A program made the position numbers and the translations under genes. The notes beneath the pieces are model-generated. The model did no database searches and was not told the origin of the DNA. It was given only the letters and a program-made list of their open reading frames with translations. A DNA stretch of 64,000 nucleotides from positions 124,001-188,000 of the forward strand of contig NZ_BJYT01000012.1 of the NCBI RefSeq assembly GCF_007991655.1. Reading direction: 5' to 3'. This document shows positions 1 to 7,203 of the stretch, piece by piece (the stretch's first letter is position 1; each line of letters begins with the position of its first letter). The stretch is from Segetibacter aerophilus. GTDB taxonomy: Bacteria; Bacteroidota; Bacteroidia; Chitinophagales; Chitinophagaceae.

Positions 1-4
1 AAAA

Positions 5-22
5 GTGAGTGACACAACAATG
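5..22 (-). repeat. Dispersed intergenic repeat, TTGTGTCAC subtype
   Basis: Read on the minus strand this is CATTGTTGTGTCACTCAC, the same core as the copies at 10296-10318 and 26141-26165. The family centres on the dyad TGYG(T)CRCA. It lies outside any gene. Confidence 0.6.
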
Positions 23-88
23 CTGAAGTCTGTTCTTGTGATGCCTCGAAAAAATAAAAAATTACTCGCGCTAACTGACTGCCATAAA

Positions 89-116
89 AAAAGCCCCGTT
101 ATAAAAACGAGGCTTT
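89..116 (-). terminator. Intrinsic terminator of the DUF4783 gene
   Basis: Inverted repeat AAAGCCCCGTT / AACGAGGCTTT with one mismatch and an A/T-rich loop. It is followed on the minus strand by a T-rich run and sits just after the stop codon of the leftward gene at 138. Confidence 0.7.
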
Positions 117-137
117 AAGAGTTGAAAAAGCAACAGT

Positions 138-515
138 CTAACTAATTCTAACCGTAATTATTTGGGGCTTACCTTCTTTGGTTCGCATCATAATAGAAAG
201 TTTATATCCCTCGCCAGCGTTGATGAGTTTGCCCGCGATATACATTGTACCCCCCATTTCTCTTTGAGAAGAAAGCTCGAAACCTTTTATATTATTGTTA
301 TCAAAAAAAGATTTTAACGCTATACCAGCCTGGTTTTTTCCAATGCTTTTTATTTCGTCTTTTTCAGGAAATTTTATGTCCAGAATTTTATCAAAATAGC
401 TTGAAACTTCTTCGGCATTAGCTGATTTTAAAGCGTTTACGAGGTTGCTTCCGTCCTGTGCTTTTGCTGCTATTGAAGCAAAAAACACCATGAATATTAC
501 AAGTAGCTTTTTCAT
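138..515 (-). CDS. DUF4783-type secreted protein
   Basis: 125-residue protein with a Sec signal peptide (MKKLLVIF...ASIAAKAQ, cleavage near residue 19), so probably periplasmic or outer-membrane facing. The mature part (NALKSANAEEVSSYFDKILD, then a central K-x-N-Q-A-G-I-A segment and a C-terminal strand-rich part ending ITVRIS) matches the small DUF4783 family of Bacteroidota, whose fold resembles NTF2-like/lumazine-binding domains. No catalytic residues are evident and the function is unknown. It is transcribed leftward, divergent from gpmI, with a good terminator after it. Confidence 0.8.
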   Translation of the reverse strand: MKKLLVIFMVFFASIAAKAQDGSNLVNALKSANAEEVSSYFDKILDIKFPEKDEIKSIGKNQAGIALKSFFDNNNIKGFELSSQREMGGTMYIAGKLINAGEGYKLSIMMRTKEGKPQIITVRIS

Positions 516-637
516 ATTTTAGGTTTGAAATTCAATTGATCACCTATAGGCGAAAAATATGCCAAATTGAGGAATTTCAAAAAGATAGTTGACTTTTGCA
601 GTTCAGGTAATTATTTAAAAAGCAATAGTTTTATAAA

Positions 638-2167
638 ATGGAAAAGAAAAAAGTGATTTTAGTTATAATGGATGGCTGGGGAATTGGAAAGGTGAAGTTG
701 GCAGATGCTATTCAAAACGCGAACGTGCCCTTTGTCTCTTCTTTGTACCACAAGTATCCAAATACCACTTTAGTTACTTATGGTGAAGACGTGGGTTTAC
801 CCGAAGGACAAATGGGAAACAGCGAGGTAGGACATATGAATATTGGTGCAGGTCGTATCGTTTACCAGGAACTTCAAAGGATAAACGTTGCTATTCGCGA
901 TGGTGAGTTTTTTGAGAACGAGGTTTTGCTCGAAACAATAAATCATGCAAAAAACAATCAAAAGCCTTTGCACATAATGGGCCTTGTAAGTGATGGTGGC
1001 GTTCATAGCCATATCAATCATTTAAAGGCAATTATTTCATTGTGCAAAAATCAAGGACTGAACGAAGTCTATATCCATGCGTTCACCGACGGCCGTGATA
1101 CTGACCCAAAGAGTGGCGTTGGTTTTATTAACGAGCTTCAACAGCATCTTGATGCTAACGTTGGAAAGATCGCTACTGTTATAGGTCGTTATTATGCCAT
1201 GGATCGCGATAAGCGGTGGGAAAGAATAAAACAAGCATATGATGCAATGGCAAAAGGTCAGGGACACACAGCAACATCAGCGACAGCTGCAGTTCAGGAG
1301 TCTTACGACAGGGACGAAACAGATGAATTTATAAAGCCAACGGTCATAACGGATGCTAATCAGAAACCTTTAGCCACAATTAACGACGGCGATGCATTGC
1401 TTTGTTTCAACTATCGAACAGACAGGCCGAGGGAAATTTCGGAGGTGCTTACACAAGAGGACTTTCCGGCGTACGAGATGAAGAAGTTGAAGGTGCGTTA
1501 CACAACCCTTACTGAGTACGATAGGAATTTTAAAGACGTTCATATTGTCTTTCAAACCGATAATCTAAACAATACACTTGGTGAAGTATTGGCTGCAAAT
1601 CAAAAAAAGCAGATCCGTATAGCAGAGACAGAAAAATATCCTCACGTCACTTTTTTCTTCAACGGTGGTCGCGAAGTTCCGTTTGAAGGTGAACGACGCA
1701 TTTTAATTCCTTCTCCAAAGGTGGCTACCTACGATTTGCAACCAGAGATGGGTGCTGTCGAAATAACCGATGCTATCATACCTGAAATTGAAAACCAAAC
1801 TGCAGACTTTATCTGTCTCAATTTTGCCAATGCGGATATGGTTGGTCACACCGGTTTTTTTAGCGCCGTTGTAAAAGCCGTTGAAACAGTCGACCGATGT
1901 ATGGAGCGTTTGGTAACTACAGCTTTAAAAAGTAATTACACCGTGTTCATAATTGCCGATCACGGCAATGCAGATTTCATGATTAACGAAGATGGAACAC
2001 CCAACACCCAACACTCTTTAAACCCTGTGCCATTTATTATAGCTGACAACGAGTTTAAGGGCGAGATTCAACATGGCAAATTGGGCGACCTCGCTCCAAC
2101 TATTCTTACTATGATGCAGATTCCTATTCCCAAAGAAATGTCGGGCCACGTCCTGATCACTGTGTAA
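638..2167 (+). CDS. gpmI: 2,3-bisphosphoglycerate-independent phosphoglycerate mutase
   Basis: 509 residues, the normal length for the Mn-dependent iPGM family of the alkaline phosphatase superfamily. It interconverts 3- and 2-phosphoglycerate in glycolysis and gluconeogenesis in the cytoplasm. Visible landmarks are the metal Asp in VIMDGWG (residue 12), the catalytic Ser in GNSEVGHMNIG (Ser62), the substrate loop HAFTDGRDTDP, and the C-terminal metal site IIADHGNAD with NTQHSLNPVPF. The start ATG is preceded by an A-rich leader typical of Bacteroidota. A haem-binding-domain gene follows 8 bases after the stop and is probably cotranscribed. Confidence 0.97.
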   Translation: MEKKKVILVIMDGWGIGKVKLADAIQNANVPFVSSLYHKYPNTTLVTYGEDVGLPEGQMGNSEVGHMNIGAGRIVYQELQRINVAIRDGEFFENEVLLETINHAKNNQKPLHIMGLVSDGGVHSHINHLKAIISLCKNQGLNEVYIHAFTDGRDTDPKSGVGFINELQQHLDANVGKIATVIGRYYAMDRDKRWERIKQAYDAMAKGQGHTATSATAAVQESYDRDETDEFIKPTVITDANQKPLATINDGDALLCFNYRTDRPREISEVLTQEDFPAYEMKKLKVRYTTLTEYDRNFKDVHIVFQTDNLNNTLGEVLAANQKKQIRIAETEKYPHVTFFFNGGREVPFEGERRILIPSPKVATYDLQPEMGAVEITDAIIPEIENQTADFICLNFANADMVGHTGFFSAVVKAVETVDRCMERLVTTALKSNYTVFIIADHGNADFMINEDGTPNTQHSLNPVPFIIADNEFKGEIQHGKLGDLAPTILTMMQIPIPKEMSGHVLITV

Positions 2168-2175
2168 AGTATTTT

Positions 2176-2670
2176 ATGAAGAGTTTCAAAAAAGTGTTGG
2201 TAGGCTTATTAGTTCTGTTGATTATCATACAGTTTTTTCATCCTGCCAAAAACACTTCATCGGCTATGTCTCCCAATCGTATAGCTGCTGTATACGCTGT
2301 TCCTGCTGATGTCGACACCATTCTTAAAAAGGCTTGTAACGATTGTCACAGTAACAATACCCGGTATCCCTGGTACAACAATATTCAGCCGGTAGCGTGG
2401 TGGTTAGACGACCATGTTCGCGAAGGAAAAAGGGGTTTGAATTTCGATGAATTTGCGACCTATCGTATCTCAAAACAGTATCACCGCATGGAAGACATTG
2501 TCGAGCTGGTTAAAGAAGATGAAATGCCGTTAGGGTCATATACCCTGGTTCATACAGAAGCTAAGTTAACAGAACAGGAAAAGTCTTCATTGATTGCCTG
2601 GGCCGGTTCTATCAGGGATATGATGAAAATGAAGTATCCGGCCGATAGCCTTGTAAGAAAAAAGAAGTGA
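2176..2670 (+). CDS. Membrane-anchored haem-binding domain protein (single CxxCH)
   Basis: 164 residues. One N-terminal membrane segment (about residues 7-21) is followed by a periplasmic domain containing a single c-type haem motif C54-N-D-C-H58 and the family signature NNTRYPWYNNIQPVAWWL. This matches the Haem_bd family of Bacteroidota, thought to be small periplasmic electron carriers. A downstream Met in DEMPLGSYT may be the distal ligand (inference). It lies 8 bases after gpmI, so the two probably share a transcript, although no functional link to glycolysis is obvious. Confidence 0.85.
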   Translation: MKSFKKVLVGLLVLLIIIQFFHPAKNTSSAMSPNRIAAVYAVPADVDTILKKACNDCHSNNTRYPWYNNIQPVAWWLDDHVREGKRGLNFDEFATYRISKQYHRMEDIVELVKEDEMPLGSYTLVHTEAKLTEQEKSSLIAWAGSIRDMMKMKYPADSLVRKKK

Positions 2671-2749
2671 TAGTTCTTGTACCCTATATCAACAGTATTC
2701 ATAACATAAAAACGTTTTTGTAGTGATCAATAGGGCTGGGGCTGAGCGG

Positions 2750-2771
2750 TTGTTGCGTCGCACACTTGTAC
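2750..2771 (+). repeat. Dispersed intergenic repeat, CACACTTGTAC subtype
   Basis: Contains TTGTTGCGTCGCACACTTG followed by TAC. It matches copies at 30877, 35931 (inverted) and 37106. It lies between two same-direction genes. Confidence 0.8.
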
Positions 2772-2839
2772 TTTTAAAAAGAAATCAACCGTAGTCTAAA
2801 CCTTTTAGCCTGCTTTTTTCAAAAAAAGGAATAACAAAT

Positions 2840-3985
2840 TTGAAGCAATACGATTATATCATATCTGGTGCAGGGTTGGCAGGCTTAAGTCTACTGATGC
2901 GCTTTATGACCAACCCTGCTTTTAACACCAAAAGCATATTGGTAGTTGATAAAGCCGCAAAGACTGAAAACGACCACACGTGGTGCTTCTGGGAAACACA
3001 GGCAGGTTTATTTGAGCCGGTTGTTCACCATCGTTGGCAGCACGTAAATTTCTTTTCAAGCCAGTTTTCTTCCCTTCTTGACCTTGCTCCTTACACCTAC
3101 AAGATGATCCGGAGTATCGACTTTTATAAGCACGTATACGAGGAAGCCGGTAAGCACCGCAACATCGAATTCATTTATGGAAGGGTAGAAGCTGCCGGAA
3201 ACGCCGGGAGTAAAGGACTTGTAGTGGTTGATGGAAACCAGTACTACGCTGATTTTGTATTTAATAGTATCCTTTTTCAAAAACCTGAACAGCCTGGGCA
3301 GGCACATTACCTGTTGCAGCATTTTAAGGGTTTTTTCATTGAAACTAAAGAATCTTTTTTCAAACCCACTGAGGCAACTCTAATGGATTTTAGGGTTGAT
3401 CAAAAGAATGGAACAACCTTCGCCTATGTCCTGCCTTTTACTCCAACCAAAGCTTTGGTCGAGTATACCTTATTTTCAAAACAACTTCTTAACGACGAGG
3501 ATTACACCGCTGCTTTAAAGAATTATATTTCTTCCGTGATGGGTTTACAGGACTACACTATTCTTGAGCAGGAATACGGAGTCATACCAATGACAAATAT
3601 GAAGTTTGTAAAGAGAGTAGGTAAGGTAATTAATATCGGCACAGCCGGCGGACAAACAAAAGGAAGCAGCGGATATACTTTTCAGTTCATTCAAAAGCAC
3701 TCAGACAAGATTGTAGCAGACCTGTTGCAGTATGGTGATGTCTCCGAAAATAAGTCGTTGTTGCAAAAGCGTTTTAATTTTTACGATAGTACGTTGCTCA
3801 ACATTTTGTCGGGCGAAAAACTTGCGGGAGACAAAATCTTTTCAGACCTGTTTGGTAAAAATCCGGCAGAAAGAGTGTTGAGATTTCTAGATAATGAGAC
3901 GACCTTTGAAGACGAAATAAACCTGATGGGAACACTTCCTCAAGGGGTGTTTATGAAAGCTGCATGGCAGGAAATATTTAAATAA
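2840..3985 (+). CDS. crtY: Lycopene beta-cyclase family protein
   Basis: 381 residues. The N-terminal dinucleotide-binding motif (YIISGAGLAGLSLL, residues 5-18), the DHTWCFWE segment near residue 50 and the mid-protein FAYVLPFTPTKALVEYT are typical of flavin-dependent lycopene cyclases (CrtY/CrtL type), which cyclise the ends of lycopene to make beta-carotene. The conserved GTAGGQTKGSSGYTF stretch lies near residue 270. The start is TTG, with AAAGGA 9-14 bases upstream; no in-frame ATG precedes the Rossmann strand. The sugar kinase gene follows within 11 bases. No other carotenoid genes are nearby. Confidence 0.9.
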   Translation: MKQYDYIISGAGLAGLSLLMRFMTNPAFNTKSILVVDKAAKTENDHTWCFWETQAGLFEPVVHHRWQHVNFFSSQFSSLLDLAPYTYKMIRSIDFYKHVYEEAGKHRNIEFIYGRVEAAGNAGSKGLVVVDGNQYYADFVFNSILFQKPEQPGQAHYLLQHFKGFFIETKESFFKPTEATLMDFRVDQKNGTTFAYVLPFTPTKALVEYTLFSKQLLNDEDYTAALKNYISSVMGLQDYTILEQEYGVIPMTNMKFVKRVGKVINIGTAGGQTKGSSGYTFQFIQKHSDKIVADLLQYGDVSENKSLLQKRFNFYDSTLLNILSGEKLAGDKIFSDLFGKNPAERVLRFLDNETTFEDEINLMGTLPQGVFMKAAWQEIFK

Positions 3986-3996
3986 AAATAAGGTTG

Positions 3997-4932
3997 ATGC
4001 AAAAAATTGTGACGCTTACTCTGAATCCTGCAATCGACAAAAGCACGACTGTAAATACGATTGTACCTGATAGAAAACTCCGCTGCTCTAACCCTGTATT
4101 CGAACCCGGGGGTGGTGGCGTAAATGTTTCAAGAGCCATTAAAAAGCTTGGCGGAGAATCCACTGCTATTTATATATCGGGCGGCTATAGCGGAAAGCAT
4201 TTGGAGGATCTGCTAAGGTTAGAAGGAATTGAATCTTCTGTGGTAGCCTTCGATGGACAGACAAGAGAAAACCTGATAGTTGTTGACGAGTCTTCCAATT
4301 CTCAATACCGTTTTGGTATGCCAGGCCCTGCGTTAAATAAGTTTGAGTGGCGAAAGTGTTTAGAGATACTCCAACATTCTTCAGGTGCTGAATATATTGT
4401 AGCCAGCGGTAGCCTGCCGGAAGGCGTGCCTGAGGATTTTTTCGGACAACTAGCTTGCGTTGCAAAAAAGGTAAACGCAAAGCTTATAGTTGACACTTCA
4501 GGAGAGCCATTGAGATATGCAATGAGTGAAGGCGTTTTTATGATAAAGCCAAACCTGGGGGAACTGAGTAACCTACACGGGGTTGAAGAATTGATAGAGA
4601 AAGATGTAATATCCGCAGCAAGATCCGTTATCGACAAAGGAGGAACAGAGGTAATAGTCATTTCGATGGGAGCTTCAGGCGCAATGCTGATAACAAAAGA
4701 CCAGGTGATAGAGTCTCCATCTCCAACAGTTAAAAAAAGAAGCACTGTTGGTGCAGGAGATAGTATGGTTGCGGGAATGGTGCTTGCTCTCACCAAAGGG
4801 CTGACTTGGTTGGAGGTATTGCAATACGGGATAGCTGCTGGCACTGCCACCACAATGAACCCCGGTACTGAATTATGTAAAAAAGAAGACGTCGAAAAAT
4901 TGTACGAGTGTTTAAAAGCGAAGAAGGTGTAA
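3997..4932 (+). CDS. PfkB-family sugar kinase (1-phosphofructokinase type)
   Basis: About 311 residues, the usual size for PfkB-family hexose kinases. The opening VTLTLNPAIDKS is characteristic of the 1-phosphofructokinase/tagatose-6-phosphate kinase/Pfk-2 branch. GGGGVNVSRAIKKLGG is the substrate-side PfkB signature 1, and STVGAGDSMVAGM carries the catalytic Asp and anion hole of signature 2. It phosphorylates a sugar phosphate with ATP; the substrate (fructose 6-phosphate or 1-phosphate) cannot be decided by eye. I prefer the ATG at 3997 to the adjacent TTG. It probably shares a transcript with the lycopene cyclase gene. Confidence 0.9.
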   Translation: MQKIVTLTLNPAIDKSTTVNTIVPDRKLRCSNPVFEPGGGGVNVSRAIKKLGGESTAIYISGGYSGKHLEDLLRLEGIESSVVAFDGQTRENLIVVDESSNSQYRFGMPGPALNKFEWRKCLEILQHSSGAEYIVASGSLPEGVPEDFFGQLACVAKKVNAKLIVDTSGEPLRYAMSEGVFMIKPNLGELSNLHGVEELIEKDVISAARSVIDKGGTEVIVISMGASGAMLITKDQVIESPSPTVKKRSTVGAGDSMVAGMVLALTKGLTWLEVLQYGIAAGTATTMNPGTELCKKEDVEKLYECLKAKKV

Positions 4933-4968
4933 AAAGTATATACACCCGAGCTTAATTGCTGCTAGCTT

Positions 4969-5226
4969 TTACAACAAATGTTTTTCAATCTGCTGGCCTA
5001 TTGTATCTATCAGCCCGGGCTCGATGTTCTTATCAGCGTTTTTTAAGGAGATTTTCCACGACAGGCTTTTATCTTCATCCGCCGAAGGAGTTACCGTAAA
5101 TTGATATTCATTTCGGATATAAATATCATAATAGAAAACGTTATTTTCCTGGCAACAAGGCCTTACTTCTGCAATCTCAGAATCACCCTGGTATAAATAT
5201 TCAATAAAGAAAGGCTGTGTATCCAT
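4969..5226 (-). CDS. Small hypothetical protein
   Basis: 85 residues if the ATG at 5226 (MDTQPFFIEYLYQG) is used. The frame stays open upstream to a TTG at 5295, but that would run into the terminator loop of the next gene, so the ATG is more plausible. It is acidic and strand-rich with no signal peptide or membrane segment; the two adjacent cysteines (RPCCQEN) are the only striking feature. I do not recognise a family. It lies between the sugar kinase (convergent) and the cytochrome gene (same strand, separated by a terminator). Confidence 0.6.
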   Translation of the reverse strand: MDTQPFFIEYLYQGDSEIAEVRPCCQENNVFYYDIYIRNEYQFTVTPSADEDKSLSWKISLKNADKNIEPGLIDTIGQQIEKHLL

Positions 5227-5300
5227 AAGGAGCAATTTGGCTAGGATACTTTCAAAGCCTATGCCACCTCGATGTTGGTAGAACCGGTAAGGCAAATAAA

Positions 5301-5327
5301 AAAAGCCTGAACAATCCAGGCTTTTTT
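5301..5327 (-). terminator. Intrinsic terminator of the cytochrome c gene
   Basis: Near-perfect hairpin AAAAGCCTG / CAGGCTTTT flanked by A and T runs, about 25 bases past the stop codon of the leftward cytochrome gene. Its symmetry would also allow function on the plus strand. Confidence 0.85.
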
Positions 5328-5351
5328 ATCAATCTTTTTATAAAACATTCA

Positions 5352-5843
5352 TTAAGGCTTTCGCTCTCCTGATGCAGGTGCTGCGCCTGGAGCACCTTGT
5401 GGCGCTGTGCCGGCAGGGGGGGCTGCTTGTGGTGCGGGAGGTCTGTTTTCAGGGTGCTCCTTTCCGTGGTGGCATGAGTAACAAGATACCTCCGGAATGC
5501 GGTTTACATTACCGGCCATGCTCTGATTATTATCATTGTCTGGCTTGAAGTACTTCTTATTAATCTTGTTCATCATTTTAAACATACTACGGGCGATAAC
5601 CTTGTTTTTGCTTGAATCACTGGCAAAGTTCATAGTTCTTTGAGCATCGTTACCACGCACGTGACAAAAATTACATCTTACACCAAGCGACATTGAAAAG
5701 TGTCTCATAATACTATCCATCTCTTTCTTCGTGGTGTTTTTAGGTAAAACTTTCAAGTTCTCATACTTCACTTGTGTCTGCTGAAAGGCAAAGGATAAAC
5801 TGATTAAACAAACCAGTGTTCCGATTAGAAGGGTTTTTTTCAT
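5352..5843 (-). CDS. Secreted di-haem c-type cytochrome, reaction-centre-cytochrome-like
   Basis: 163 residues with a signal peptide (MKKTLLIGTLVCLISLSFAF). Two covalent haem motifs are present, C57-N-F-C-H61 and C121-Y-S-C-H125. The arrangement VLPKNTTKKEMDSIM...LGVRCNFCHV resembles the photosynthetic-reaction-centre cytochrome c subunit fold that many non-photosynthetic Bacteroidota and Acidobacteria encode as a short soluble carrier. The last 30 residues are a Pro/Ala/Gly-rich tail, probably disordered. It would act in periplasmic electron transfer. It ends at a strong terminator and is divergent from the sigma factor gene. Confidence 0.85.
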   Translation of the reverse strand: MKKTLLIGTLVCLISLSFAFQQTQVKYENLKVLPKNTTKKEMDSIMRHFSMSLGVRCNFCHVRGNDAQRTMNFASDSSKNKVIARSMFKMMNKINKKYFKPDNDNNQSMAGNVNRIPEVSCYSCHHGKEHPENRPPAPQAAPPAGTAPQGAPGAAPASGERKP

Positions 5844-6202
5844 TAAGATGATAGTTAGTTAGTGGATTGGTTATTAATAATTTTAAAAGTAAGGGAAAAA
5901 CTAAAAAGAATCTTTAAAAGGGTAGTCCGTTTAATTTTTTTTATTCTTCAACTCTTATTTCCTTAACAAAATTTAATGTCTCTGTATCCCCGTAATATTT
6001 ATTTTAGACATATGGTTCTTTTTTTACACGTGAAAAACATTTAGTTGTGCGGTCGAGGTTCAGGAAGTGGATTTTAAAAAAGCCAAGAGCATTAACATTT
6101 ATAATTGAAGGCTCTATTAAACCTTAGTCACTTTCTTTTATCTCTATATTTCTCGAATTAAAAAAAATTTTAAGAGGTTGTTGTAGTTGCTAAAATATTA
6201 TT
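5844..6202. other. Intergenic region between divergent genes
   Basis: AT-rich spacer of about 360 bases that must carry the promoters of the leftward cytochrome and the rightward sigma factor. I see no ORF, repeat copy or clear hairpin in it. Confidence 0.5.
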
Positions 6203-6742
6203 ATGACAAAGGATTTTGGAATGTGTGAGACACTAATGATTAGGAACTGTATTAGCGGGGATAGAAAAAGTCAGAAAATGCTTTATGACAAGTACTTCAT
6301 AAAGATGCGCTATACATGTTTACGGTTTACAAAAAACGATGTCGACGTGGAAGACATTTTACAGGACGGTTTTGCCAGGTTATTTAATAACCTGCACAAG
6401 TATAGAGGAGATGGATCTTTTGAAGGCTGGGTAAGAAGGATTTTTATAAATATCTCCATTGAGCATGTTAAGCGAAAAAAGGTGCATGTGGTGGAATTAG
6501 AAGGATTGGAGAATTTATTGGTAGCAAAGCACTTCGACGTACTCGAAACACTTTATGCCAAGGATTTATTGAAAGCTTCTCATACCATAAGTCCGGGATG
6601 CAAAACTGTTTTTAATTTATATGCGGTGGGCGGTTTCACTCACCAGGAAATAGGGCGAAAATTGGGAATAAAAGAGAGCACAAGTAAATCGCAGTACACA
6701 AGGGCAAAGGTGAAACTGAGAGATATCATTCAAAGCAGATAG
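6203..6742 (+). CDS. ECF-type RNA polymerase sigma-70 factor
   Basis: 179 residues with the normal two-domain layout. Region 2 (about 17-85) carries KMLYDKYFIKMRYTCLRF, VDVEDILQDGFARLF and SFEGWVRRIFINISIEHVKR. Region 4 (about 115-175) carries FNLYAVGGFTHQEIGRKLGI and the recognition helix ESTSKSQYTRAKVKLR. It would direct RNA polymerase to a specific promoter set. No anti-sigma factor gene is adjacent; the next gene encodes a tiny membrane protein of unknown role. Confidence 0.92.
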   Translation: MTKDFGMCETLMIRNCISGDRKSQKMLYDKYFIKMRYTCLRFTKNDVDVEDILQDGFARLFNNLHKYRGDGSFEGWVRRIFINISIEHVKRKKVHVVELEGLENLLVAKHFDVLETLYAKDLLKASHTISPGCKTVFNLYAVGGFTHQEIGRKLGIKESTSKSQYTRAKVKLRDIIQSR

Positions 6743-6925
6743 GAGTTGGCGTTCTCTTTATTTTAAGTTTTTTTTCAGCTCTTTTAAACTTTTTAAGTTT
6801 CTCGTTATCGAATAGAAAATGCTTTAAAGCTATGTGGGGCGTTTGAGGTGGAGGTGTGTTGGCATAAATTTTTACAATGTGGGCTATAATGGTAAGCATT
6901 ACACAAAAACAATAATAAACTTTTT

Positions 6926-7117
6926 ATGATACTCACTTTTGCCTTATCAATTATGACGATCTCGTCAATTTCTCTCTTTCTCTATTTAAACTATCTTACC
7001 AGCAAGAGCCAGAAGGAAATCAAAGGGTTACCGAAAGCAAAAGAATATCGACAGCTTGCAACTAATGCTCAGGTAGTGGACTTTTCTGATGAGTATGCTT
7101 TGGTGGAAGCTGTGTAG
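6926..7117 (+). CDS. Small single-span membrane protein
   Basis: 63 residues: an N-terminal hydrophobic helix (ILTFALSIMTISSISLFLYL) followed by a charged tail (SKSQKEIKGLPKAKEYRQ). No family recognised. It is in the same direction as the sigma factor gene 180 bases upstream and ends before a hairpin at 7149. A function as a partner of that sigma factor is only a guess. Confidence 0.45.
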   Translation: MILTFALSIMTISSISLFLYLNYLTSKSQKEIKGLPKAKEYRQLATNAQVVDFSDEYALVEAV

Positions 7118-7148
7118 GTTTTGTGACTGATGCAGATTTGGGTTTAAT

Positions 7149-7182
7149 AAAAAAGGCGAATGACCAGCATTCACCTTTTTCA
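7149..7182 (-). terminator. Bidirectional intrinsic terminator
   Basis: Hairpin AAAAAGGCGAATG / CATTCACCTTTTT with one G-T-type mismatch and A/T flanks. It lies between the convergent 63-residue gene and the M16 peptidase gene and can serve both. Confidence 0.75.
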
Positions 7183-7203
7183 TACATCCATTCATAATAG
7201 GCC

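Larger units (their letters stand above)
1..137. other. Intergenic left edge with repeat copy and terminator
   Basis: No gene is visible. The stretch holds one copy of the dispersed repeat (variant with GAGTGACACAACAATG, positions 5-22) and the hairpin that ends the leftward gene at 138-515. Confidence 0.6.

Noticed and set aside
4302-4853. 183-codon minus-strand frame opposite the PfkB gene
   Set aside because: Antisense shadow of a well-supported kinase gene.
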